The notes under the pieces are model-generated. The model was given only the letters and a program-made list of their open reading frames with translations. It was not told the DNA's origin and did not search any database. Shown here piece after piece: positions 44,581 to 54,276 of a stretch of 64,000 nucleotides of DNA. The position numbers and the translations under genes were made by a program. Numbering within the stretch: the first letter of the stretch is position 1; each line of letters opens with the position of its first letter. This DNA comes from Camelus bactrianus (taxonomy: Eukaryota; Chordata; Mammalia; Artiodactyla; Camelidae): assembly GCF_048773025.1 (NCBI RefSeq), contig NC_133559.1, positions 29,852,501-29,916,500 on the forward strand, given 5' to 3'.

Positions 44581-45579
44581 CATTTAGATAACCAGAAACA
44601 CTTGGAACAGACAGACTTCTCTGAATTTTTCCTTTCTTTTCTTAGTTTTGGGAGGTGGGGAAGCACAAACGCAGTCCCCCCCCACCACAAATTATGGAGT
44701 CAAGTTTCGCACATTTGGGGAAGTTGCAAGAGTGCAATGGATAAGCCTCACCCTGGGAAAACCACCTTCGTGATCATGGTGTCTCCTCTGCCAGGCAAGT
44801 ATCTCTGAATTTCTGCATCTCAGTAGCTGTCCTTTTTTTGCTTTAATCAGGTCTTTTTTTTTTTTTCTTGCAAAGGACAGAGAGAGAGATTCCTGTGACA
44901 GTCAGGTTGCAGGATGTAGGGGAATTAAACTAAGAGAAAAATAAAAGCAGCAGATTTAGAGCTGGGTCTCGCAGAGTAGGAGAGGCACCTGCCATTGGAA
45001 CTCGGGCCTTCTAGAGAAGCGGAACAGCATTGAGGAGTCGCCCCGCCCCAGCAACCTGGCTCTCTGCTTGTCTTTTTTCCCAGTGGTCAGTCATGGCTGC
45101 TCTGTGCCCTTCTGTGCTAGCATGTAGCCACCTGCTGGTTCGTCCACACGAACTGATTTCGTCACCTGGGCTGCTGTTTTTCATGGCTTCTGTTACATCA
45201 TGGCTGCTACTTACGATCTTCTCTTTGTTTATCTCTTGTTCCCCCAGCTGTCTTCTAGAGTCTGCTGTTGAAGCTTCCCAAGGTGCTGATCTGAACAAGC
45301 AATGGGAAAGTTTAGAGCCATCAGCAAGGACTCCTGCCCGTCCAGCTGTGCCCACCAGGGCAGCTGGGTTGCTCCACTTATGGGATGAACTGTTTACAGT
45401 TCTTTCTTGGTCAGTAGGGGACCATGGGCAGAAGGTCATGGCCAACCCGTTACAAAGATAGTATGGTATCTGGGAATACAGATACTATAGGAAACAAGTA
45501 GATTGAAGATGCTCTTAAAGTACTATTAAATTAAGATATGTCACCATATTCTTAGAAAGAAAACTGCATTTTCTACAAC

Positions 45580-45602
45580 ACACACACACACACACACACA
45601 CG
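45580..45602 (+). repeat. (CA)n microsatellite
   Basis: A perfect run of about eleven CA units. Confidence 0.9.
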
Positions 45603-45775
45603 CATGGACACAAACACACACTTGCTAATAGAAGCTGATATTCCAAGGCATCTTCATGTGGCTGGAACTTCTGTGCACATCACACGGGAGGGGGGGGGCT
45701 TTCTGGTTCCTCTAAAGATGAAGGAGAGAGAGCAAGAAAGGAGGGGGGAACCGAAGAGGTGAATATTAATATTAT

Positions 45776-45900
45776 TAATAAAATTATTTTTTTAACTGAC
45801 ATATAGTCAATTGCAATGTGTCAGTTTCTGGTGTACAGCACAGTGTCTCAGTCATACATACACATACATATATTTGTTTTCATATTTTCTTTTCCATTAA
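45776..45900 (-). repeat. L1 3' UTR fragment, reverse orientation
   Basis: ACTGACATATAGTCAATTGC, AATGTGTCAGTTTCTGGTGT and ACAGCACAGTGTCTCAGTCA are the antisense artiodactyl-type L1 3' end. Confidence 0.8.
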
Positions 45901-46054
45901 ATCTAAAATCCAGCTTTTTGGCTAGAAGACTAAAAGAGGGAGCCTCAGGAAACTGGAAAACACCAGAGAGAAAGTGGAGAGAGAGGACCTTAGGAAAGTG
46001 ACCCCATAAGGTTGTTGATAAACTTCTGGGGTCACTCTAGCACTTACGGTGTAT

Positions 46055-46440
46055 AGATCTGATATTAAACAGCATACCAAATAGTATGAGAACTTCCCGA
46101 AGCAACAGACCAGCACACAGGCCCCAGGCTATCCAATGAGTGGCACACATATAAGACAAATTTAAATTAAAAGCTTTAAAAACAGAGCTGACATTAAGCC
46201 CACAATCCACAGAAGAAACAACCATGTTCTATAGGATTTAATAAAGCACAGAGTCTCATAACATAATATTCAAAATGTGCATGATACAATCCAAAATTAC
46301 TGATCATAAAAATAATCAAGAAAATCTCAACTCATGTTAAAGACAATTGACACCTACACTGAAAGGATATAGATATTGACAATATTTGAAAAATTTTAAA
46401 TCAACTATTATAAAAATTCTTTAAAAAGTCATGAAATGAA
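46055..46440 (+). repeat. Old L1 5'/ORF1 region, forward
   Basis: Motifs such as CATGATACAATCCAAAATTA and CAATTGACACC, then an ATAGATATTGACAATATTTG and ATCAACTATTATAAAAATTC block, recall the ORF1-proximal part of L1M elements. It is strongly diverged. Confidence 0.5.
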
Positions 46441-46800
46441 TGGAAAGACAGACTGTCAGAAGGACTACATGCAAGAAACTCACTTCACGTACAGTGACAC
46501 ACCTAGGTTAAAAGTTACAGAATGGGTAGAGGTGTACTATGCATACATTAACCAAAAGAAAACTGAGTGGCTATATTATGATCAGACAAGTTATACTTCA
46601 GAGCAAAGAAAATTACCAGGAATAAAAAGAGACATTACATATTGATAAAAGGGTCAATTTATCAAGAAAACATAAAAATTCTAAAATATTATGTATCTAA
46701 AAACAGCTTTAAGAAAAGCAAAAATCTAAAAACTGAAAAAGAGAAATGGAAAACTTAACTGCTGGAAACTTCAAAACTCTTCCTTCAGTAAGTGTCCTGA
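46440..46800 (+). repeat. Old L1 ORF2 fragment, forward
   Basis: CTACATGCAAGAAACTCACT and GACACACCTAGGTTAAAAGT follow the ORF2 endonuclease-domain sequence (QETH motif). CCAGGAATAAAAAGAGACAT continues it. Confidence 0.65.
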
Positions 46801-47239
46801 CAGTGGCAGAGGTCACGTATTAATGATTCAACCTGCAATACAGAGTATATCCGTGAGATGCGCATGAACTAATCCAACAGGTTCCCGCGGATTTAGAGCT
46901 GACTGTGCGCTTTCATCTGTCAGGGGGGAGGAGATGAGAGGGCACTTTCATTGCTCCTCAGAAATTGTTGGTGGCATACTTTAATCTCAGGATGATAAAT
47001 ATTTTGTATGTACTCCAGTGTTTTTCCTTTTGGGCTGGCGAAAGGCATCATTAATCCATCATATCTCTTTCCAGTGCTCATTCCAAGAAACCACTATTAT
47101 TACAAGGAAATTATCATAGAAGAAGAACCCCATTTGCCAAATCTGCTAACTTTGGGAAGAACCAAATCTGAGGAAGAGTCATGCTACGGATCAAGGACAA
47201 AAAAACAAAGAATACCACTAAGCAACTACTAAAATATTC
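46801..47239. other. No gene recognised
   Basis: Unassigned sequence between two old L1 fragments. A 74-codon plus-strand frame here is not recognised. Confidence 0.4.
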
Positions 47240-47800
47240 TAAAAGACTTGGAGTACAAATGTTAGCAAAGATGTGGAGCAATTGGAACTCTGATTCATTA
47301 ATGGCAGAGTATAAACTTGTCCTACCACTTTGAAAAACTGTTTGGCAATAAAGCTAAGCACACACTTACACTTTGTCCCAGCAATTCCACTCCTGGGTAA
47401 ATATACAACATAAATGACCACATGTGCCTACAAAAAAAAAAAAAAAAAAAAAAAAAGACTTGTACATGAATACTCAGAACAACTTTATTCACAAGAGTCA
47501 AATACACAATTACAGAAGAGTGGATAAGTAAGTTGTGGTGGTTCATATAGTGGAATACTACACAGCCAACAAAATTATAACATGCTGCTGATACATGCAA
47601 CAACTTAGATGAAATAACAAAAAAAAGTACATATTATGGGATTTCATTTATATGAAGTTCAGAAAACTTTCTGATTTTAATTTTCTAAATCTTGATCTGG
47701 GTGGTGGTTCCATTGATGTATACATATGTAAAAAGTCACCAAGCTATACACTGAAGATTAGTGCACTTCATGTTAGCTATTCTTCAATAGAAAATAAAAT
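47240..47800 (+). repeat. Old L1 ORF2 C-terminal region, forward
   Basis: GCAAAGATGTGGAGCAATTG, CCCAGCAATTCCACTCCTGG, AGTGGAATACTACACAGCCA and ACACTGAAGATTAGTGCACT follow the ORF2 end and start of the 3' UTR. A long A-run interrupts it at about 47,432-47,457. Confidence 0.8.
47432..47457 (+). repeat. Poly(A) run within an old L1
   Basis: About 26 consecutive A bases occur where the L1 consensus has only a short A-run, so this is likely local expansion and not an insertion tail. Confidence 0.75.
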
Positions 47801-47958
47801 GATACATAAAATAGAGAATGAGTAGAATGTGTTCAAGGGGTGGAGATTACTATAGTAACAAGCTCTTTCCCCTCTTGGTTCCTTTTACTGACCCTTGCTG
47901 CTCATTCTTGCAGCATCTGTGTAGCTGTGTGTTAAGGGACTGGGTTCTTTTCTTGGCA

Positions 47959-47980
47959 AAAAAAAAAAAAAAAAAAAAAA
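47959..47980 (+). repeat. Poly(A) run
   Basis: About 22 consecutive A bases in sequence I cannot assign to a family. Confidence 0.85.
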
Positions 47981-48132
47981 GTTTCCCTGTCCTTAAAAGT
48001 TCTAATAGAATTAGTTTGGGGCCAGAAGGAGGAGCATGGAGCAGGCGTAGGGATCAATTTCTTGAGGCGCAACGTAGTGCACGCTAGGTAACAAGGAAAG
48101 GAGACCACTGAGGTATTCAAGGCCCTGTTTGC

Positions 48133-48238
48133 TTGCTTTTTTTTTTTTTTTGGTATATGTATTTTTTTTATTGAAGTGTAGTCAGTTTACAATGTTGTGT
48201 CAATTTTTGGTGTACAGCATAGTGCATGCTTTCATTTT
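48133..48238 (-). repeat. L1 3' end, reverse orientation
   Basis: A T-run is followed by TTATTGAAGTGTAGTCAGTT, TACAATGTTGTGTCAATTTT and GGTGTACAGCATAGTGCATG, the antisense artiodactyl-type L1 3' end with poly(A) at the left. Confidence 0.85.
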
Positions 48239-48945
48239 TATTAAGAGAGATCCTGGAGGCTCTGGAGGAGTCTCTCAAGCTTGTCTCAGAGACCTGGTGG
48301 GGTAGCTCTAAGCCACAGCAAGCAGCAGCTGGTAAGGGTTGGGAGATTTGGGGTTCCAGTAATCTCTCTCTCATTGTCTCTTTTTATCAAAAACACAAGC
48401 AATAGAATTATTCTGAAGGTTTTGCTTTGCTTTTTTTGTGGGGAGCAGTGGAGCTGCAAGGAACCAGGCTAGCTCCAGTAAGAAAGGAAGATTACTGAAT
48501 GGATGAAAAGGAATCTCATGGAATCTAAACAGAAAATATAGCAGGACACCACAGGAGATGAGGTAGAGATTGGAACGCTGATCTGAAACTGAAACAGAGT
48601 CGCCTTCTCTATTCCTTTCTCTCTCTGTGTCACCTCTCTGTGTGTGCTTGTGATTTTCCCCGTGCAGAGCTGCCTTCTCTGCACACAGGACTGTGTTCAC
48701 TCAGCATGGCCTCATGTATGTGGGTGGCAAAGTGGCAACTTCAACCCCTGAGCATGACTCTCCCCATCTAAGCAGGGTACTCTCTGCCACTTTCAGGTCC
48801 AATTACTTATGTACTAGGGAACTCTTCTAAGCCTTCAAGATCTGGGCATCGGGCTAATTCTTGATGGTTTCTGTATGGAGATGCTAGATTGAACACAGAA
48901 TAACATTTCACAAGTTCACATACAAGTGCTATTAAAGCAAATATG
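48239..48945. other. No gene recognised
   Basis: Unassigned sequence. A 109-codon minus-strand frame (48700-48371) matches no known protein. Confidence 0.4.
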
Positions 48946-48949
48946 TGTA

Positions 48950-51045
48950 TATTTCAAAACATAGAAACATTTTATACATACAGACAAAAATGTAACTGCA
49001 CACAAATGTTATAGAAGCTTTATTCATAATTGCCCCAAAGTAGAAGGAATGAAAATGTCTTTCAACAGGTGAATGGAAAACTGTGGTGCATCCTTACAAT
49101 GAAATACTATACAGTGGCAAAAAGGGTGTTTGATTTGTCTTATCAAGCTATATGAAAATATAGCTGAATCTTAAATGCAAATTACTAAGCCAAAGAAGCC
49201 AACCTGAGAAGGCTATATACTGTAGGACTCCATTGATATGATATTCTAGAAAACTACAGACATAGTAAACAGATCAGTGGTGGCCAGGAGCATGGATAGA
49301 AGAGACGGTTGAACTGGTGAAGCCCAAAGATTTTTTTTTCAAATGGAAAACTATTCTGCATGACATTGTAATAGTGGATACATGACTCTGAATTTCTCAA
49401 AACAAACAACATTACAGTACAGAGAGTGAAACTCCATGTATGCAAGCTGAAAAAAACAAGACATTGATACCTGGGATCCCAGCAAGAGAGTGCAGATTGT
49501 GACAGAAATTCTCACTCCACCGCAAACGCATCATAGACCGCCACTGAAGTGGATGGGGGCGGGGGGAATGTGCTGGCCTCAGTAACTTTGGACCTGAGTG
49601 AAGACAGTAAGGCTAAAGCTGATGAGAATTGTACACATGTGTTGTTGATAAAGTTCTTTCCCTGGGGATGTGGGTTAGCAATTCTGAAATCACTGTACAC
49701 TGGAGTTGTACGGTTAAGAGATGGCAGGAATCAGGGAGGAGGCAGACATGCAAGAGGAGGCTAGGAGAATCCACACAGCAATGGATTAGAGCACGGACTC
49801 ATGCTTAGCTTAATACACACGGAGACAGATACATACAGAAGAACTTAGGGGTGAGTGTATGCACAGAGATTGGCATACACACACATTTCCTTTCTTTGTC
49901 AGCTGGGAGGAGCATAGAAGCAACGAACTCCAGGAACAACCAGTAAGTACCCTGAGCACCCCAGATCTGACTTTCTAATGCCATTCTCCAATAGAAGAAA
50001 TGAGGGGTATTTGGGGAAATGACTAACTCAAAGACTAAGATAGAGAGACAGAGAGTATACAAGATGAGTCCAGAACATCTTTTGGTGCCGGAGAGTAAGC
50101 TCTCAGAAGGAAAAAAAACAAAAAAAAAAACAAAAAAAAACCCCACCACAATAATGGTATTTCCAAGAAACACAGGAGCCACCTGAAAACAGCTCCCAAT
50201 AGTCCAAATTATATAGCCCTTTGAGCAACAAAATAAGTAATGTAATATTGGATTATAACCCAAAGTATAAGGTAAATATTCATGAGGCCATACTGACATA
50301 AATAAATGATTGAATAAATGGATCAGTCGGGGAGAATAGACACAATTTTCTGTGTAAAATTCAGAATAATTTATGCAGCTGTTCCTCCCTCAAGGAGATC
50401 GAATATTAACTCTCTGCTCCTTAAACGTTCGCTGTGCAAAGTGACTTCCTTCCTAAGAGGACAGTATGGAGAGGAGCAAAAAGAGTAACATTACAGTGGG
50501 GAACCAGACAGACACAACCTCAGCCAGCAGACCAAGGTCAACATCAATACTGATACGTCATATTGATAGTATGTACCCTTGATATGGTGTGATCCTTGAT
50601 ATCTCTGTGGTCTTCCTTCCAAACACCAATCACCCCATCTAGTTATGAGATATACATCAGGCAAATCCCAACTGAAGGGCAGTCTATAAAAATATCTGAC
50701 CAGTACTCCTCAAAACTGTCAAGGTCATCGAAAATAAGAAATGTCTGGGAAACCGTCACAGCCAAAAAAAGCCAAAGGAGACAGAATGACAAAATGAAAT
50801 GTACTGTGGATGTGATCTCTGAGTAGAAAAAGGACTTAGGTTAAAAACTAAGCAAATATAAATCCAGTATGGATTCTAGCTACTTGACGATGTACCAATA
50901 TTAATCCATTAGTTGTAACACAAGTCCCTTACTAATATAAACGGTTAGCAATGAGGGAACTGTAGGTGGGGTGTATGGGAACTCTCTGCCTTTGCAAATT
51001 TTCCCTAAACATAAAGCTATAATAAAATAAGGTTTATATTAAGAA
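48950..51045 (+). repeat. Old L1M 3' end (ORF2 end and 3' UTR), forward
   Basis: The left part is recognisable from CATAATTGCCCCAAAGTAGA, GTGCATCCTTACAATGAAAT and CAGATCAGTGGTGGCCAGGA. The right part (50,290-51,040) from CATCAGGCAAATCCCAACTG, CTCAAAACTGTCAAGGTCAT, GGGAACTCTCTGCCTTTGCA and CTAAACATAAAGCTATAATA. It ends in an AATAAAATAAGG stretch as L1M 3' UTRs do. The middle is more diverged. Confidence 0.75.
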
Positions 51046-51059
51046 AATACATACACTAG

Positions 51060-51800
51060 CTTAAGAGTAAGAAAGGGAAATTTCCATCTGAGAGAAATGG
51101 AAAGAAAATCCATAGTTGTGCACAGGAGCTGAAGACGTATGGCCAAAGCACAGGAGTTGGACACAAAGATGCCCATCAGGAAGACCAGCCAGGAGCCGGA
51201 ACTGGGCTCCCATGTGAACTGGAGCCAGGAAGATACTGTAAGTTTCCAAATAAAATCCCAGATACCCTTATCCTCTAGGCTGAAAATTAGCCTCTGGCAC
51301 TAGGTAACGGATGTAAAATGTGTCACTTGCTTGAGCTCAGAACACCAAGCCTTTGTGTGGCTAGATAGAAACCCTGAATTTGAGCTGTATATGCAGTATA
51401 AACCCTGAGAAGATACACTTACATAAAAATTGACTTGGAGCCAGTGAAAGCCACAGGACCAGGCACAGGCAAAGAGCTCATTAGGAGGCCATCCCATCCT
51501 AAGGTGCAAGATGCAAGATGAACTCACAGTCAAAAATTACAAAGCTCGTGAGGAGATTCACTACCATGATAGACAGCTGCCAGACATAGCCACTGGGGGA
51601 ACTGACATTTTAGGAGTTACAGAGAATAGAACAATGTAAAAGAGACTCAAATTATGAGTGTTTAAAATGTTCTAAAGAAAAAATGGCATCCACAAAACAA
51701 GAATAAGGTTTATGAAATAAGATCCAGTGGATTTAAAAAAAAAGCAGAAATACTAGACGTGAAAAGTATGATCACTGAGAAAAAATTCCAAGAACATTTT
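51060..51800 (+). repeat. Old L1 5'/ORF1 region, forward, left part
   Basis: Diverged sequence with TAGAACAATGTAAAAGAGAC, ATTTAAAAAAAAAGCAGAAA and GAAAAAATTCCAAGAAC recalls the ORF1-proximal region of L1M. It continues after the MER20 insertion. Confidence 0.5.
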
Positions 51801-51965
51801 CATCAAGTGTTCCTAACTCCAGTTGCATATCGTATCACCTTCAAGCTTTAAAAATACTGATATTCATGCCCTGACCCACACCAATTAAACCAGAAACTTG
51901 GGGGCAGGGCCAGGCATTTATATATTTTTTAATCTGCTGAGTATTCTAAGATGCAGCCAGTACTG
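51800..51965 (+). mobile_element. MER20 hAT-Charlie DNA transposon fragment
   Basis: CCAGTTGCATATCGTATCAC, CAAGCTTTAAAAATACTGAT, CAATTAAACCAGAAACTTGG and TCTAAGATGCAGCCAGTACT follow MER20. The ends are worn. Confidence 0.7.
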
Positions 51966-52320
51966 TGAAGTACTTTGTTAAATAAATTACTAGACATAAC
52001 TGAAGAGAGAAATAACGATGATGATGATGATGATAACAAACAACAAACTTGACATAGCTTAAGACAGAGAAAAAGAGAGAAAATAAAAAGGATGATGAGC
52101 TGATACACATATGAGAGGAGTGAAGGAACATGAAGGCTGTAACGAGAAATCTGACAGGTATCTCAGCATCCCAGAAGGAGAGACTAGAGAGCATGGTGGA
52201 GAAGAAACAGTCAAAGAGAAAATGGTTAAATATTTTCTCCAAACGAGAAAGGACATGAAAAGCCCTAATGGATGCTGAGTAGATAAATACAAAGAATCCA
52301 GACCTAGACACACTCTAGGG
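51966..52320 (+). repeat. Old L1 ORF1 region, forward, right part
   Basis: AACGAGAAATCTGACAGGTA, CCAGAAGGAGAGACTAGAGA, AAAATGGTTAAATATTTTCT and GAAAGGACATGAAAAGCCCT follow the ORF1 coding region of an old L1. A (GAT)n run lies at 52,016-52,036. Confidence 0.7.
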
Positions 52321-52942
52321 AAATGTAGAGAGAAAATGCCCAGGTAGGTGTGGGTGGAGGGCGAGGAGGCCTCCCTAGGACTGATGTGGTGGTTATAAGG
52401 AAAAGTCTAAACTGCCATTGTAGTGTCAGAGCCTATTCTGGGTACAGTCACACTCAGACTAACACCAGATGACCTACTGGGCACTGTCTGCGTACAAGTG
52501 CTGTCCTAGGAACCGGCAGACAGAAAGGTGAGTAAGGCACAGTTACAGAGCTCCAAGGGAAGAGGGGACGGGTGCAAGTAACTGTGGTCAGTTGCATGGA
52601 TAATGTCCATACTTCAGTTCTCCCTGGACCCATCCATCTATTGTGTCTTGGGACTTGACAGTTCTTGTCAGAGTTTCTTTCTCAATGTCTTAAAAATGAG
52701 CTGACCTTGAGACTTTCTTTGTCCAACAGTTTGGACTTGACAGTGCATGAGGTCAGAGCCTAGTCCTCCGGAGGCTACGAGGGTTTCTGCTAACCTTCTC
52801 CCCTCACTGGGATAACATGCCCAGGCTAGCCTCCTGAGGCTGAGGTCTGGGGAGCAGAGACCAGTCATGCCAGTCACTCTAGCCCACAATGTGAGTGACT
52901 TCAGTAGAGCTGAGCACCTCATATGCCTGATGAATAAATAAT
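52321..52942. other. No gene recognised; possible L2 fragment
   Basis: Bases 52,470-52,560 (CTGGGCACTGTCTGCGTACA, GGTGAGTAAGGCACAGTTAC) resemble antisense L2 or MIR. The rest is not recognised. Confidence 0.4.
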
Positions 52943-53515
52943 TGTTACTGTAGGCCACACAGATGCCCCTGATAGGAGGGAAGGAGGCAGGGCACAACTA
53001 TTAAAAGGATGACACAGCAATTGAGAAGAAGACATAAATGCTTAGAACCACCTCAGCCCCAGATGGCAGAAGGTTTGACTCCCAGTAGAGCCCGAGCCTC
53101 GGTGTGGGCTCACTGTAATGCATTAGCAGCTAAGTGACACACCCACAGGCCCACGACCGTTCTGAGGCTGACCATAAAACGCCAGAAAGTGGGTGTGGGG
53201 GGGCACTTCTAGGAAATCTCTGTCCCTTACCCCAAATAGTTGGATAATCCTCCCATTCGTTAGCCCATGAGATAACCTATCCCATAAAAATGAAACACCC
53301 CAGGGCCCCTCTGATTTCCCTAGACGACCCCAAGCCCTGGTGTCAGTCTGCCTCCTGAAACGGACTGCATTCTGTCTCTGGAGTGTTGTCTCCCTAAATA
53401 AATCTACTTCCACTCTGCTATGGCTCCCTCTTGAATTCTTTCCCGTGAGAAGCGAAGGACCCTCACTTGGCGGGGCGCGTCCCAAGGACTCACCGGAGAC
53501 CTGGGACACGACCAT
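52943..53515 (+). mobile_element. Class I ERV LTR (fossil), forward, same family as 20,947-21,535
   Basis: The block starts TGTTACTGTAGGCCACAC and shares GGCACAAC, CCCAGATGGCAGAAGG, TTTGACTCCCAG, GGATAATCCTCCCATTCGTT and CTCTTGAATTCTTTCC with the LTR at 20,947. A CCCATAAAAATGA TATA-like motif lies near 53,281. No internal viral region is visible beside it. The right end is approximate. Confidence 0.7.
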
Positions 53516-53994
53516 CCTCTCTGGTGCCATTTTCCTGCAAAAGTAACAACTCCCCATATTCCAGTGTGAGAGAGGACACGGCAGATAACAGCGGGAAAAT
53601 AACTCCGAATCTAAACTCTGTCCCCTCTGCCGTATTAAAGTTGTTTCCGGGCTTCCACAAAGTTCCGGCTAGCGCTATCTGGCAAATGCGTTGGTGGCAA
53701 AAGCTGTAACGGGTAGCGGCAGCTGAAATCTCTTGCCCTTAAGTGGCTGTCAGCTCAAAACTATAAACAGCAAACACGGTGAAGCCTGTCTTAAGCCGCA
53801 GCCCAGGGCAGCCCAGACACTGGATGCCTTCTAGAAGTGATCTTTAAGTAAAGGCTGACTACAGGAGCCTTGGGGATAGTTTAAAATGGTGGCTCTAGAT
53901 GGGGCTGTCTGATGGGGAGTGATGCCTGTCTGGGCTTCGCTGGGCTCGCCTGCCCGGAGTCACATAATGAAAGAACCCCGAGATGAACTCCAAA

Positions 53995-54110
53995 GCTACG
54001 TCATATGATATTTGTCTTTCTCTTTTTGACTTATTTCACTCAGTATGATCATCTCTAGATCCATGCATGTTGCTGCAAATGTCATTATTTTGTTTTCTTT
54101 GGGTAGGCAT
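53995..54110 (-). repeat. L1 3' fragment, reverse orientation
   Basis: TGTCTTTCTCTTTTTGACTT, ATTTCACTCAGTATGATCAT and CATGCATGTTGCTGCAAATG are antisense L1 3' sequence. Confidence 0.8.
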
Positions 54111-54231
54111 TTTGCACGAACTCAGTACTCCTCAACTGAGAATTTAAAAGGAATTTAAAATTGATGGAAACCATCTTGCCCTCCATGTTGTAGAAGGGGA
54201 AATAGGCTCCCTGCAGGGCCCTGAGTTTAGC

Positions 54232-54276
54232 CATTAGTTAGTTAGTTAGTAACTGAGTTAGTTAGTAACTGAGCGG
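54232..54276 (+). repeat. (AGTT)n imperfect repeat
   Basis: TTAGTTAGTTAGTTAGTAAC is followed by a second block of GAGTTAGTTAGTAACTGAG, seen directly. Confidence 0.85.

Larger units (their letters stand above)
42586..45770. other. No gene recognised; simple-sequence tracts
   Basis: The interval contains an A/T-only-like degenerate tract at about 43,385-43,640 and a purine-rich tract at about 44,510-44,580. There is a T-run near 44,850 and a (CA)n at 45,580-45,602. Open frames of 143-144 codons occur on both strands at 45,011-45,461 but look like chance, since they mirror each other and match nothing known. Confidence 0.45.

Noticed and set aside
45011-45461. Mirror-image open frames of 144 and 143 codons
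   Set aside because: The two strands are open over the same interval with no domain, splice context or known similarity on either.
20947-53515. The two similar LTRs as ends of one 32-kb provirus
   Set aside because: The interval is far too long, holds host-like and older repeat DNA and a CpG island, and no viral coding region is recognisable.
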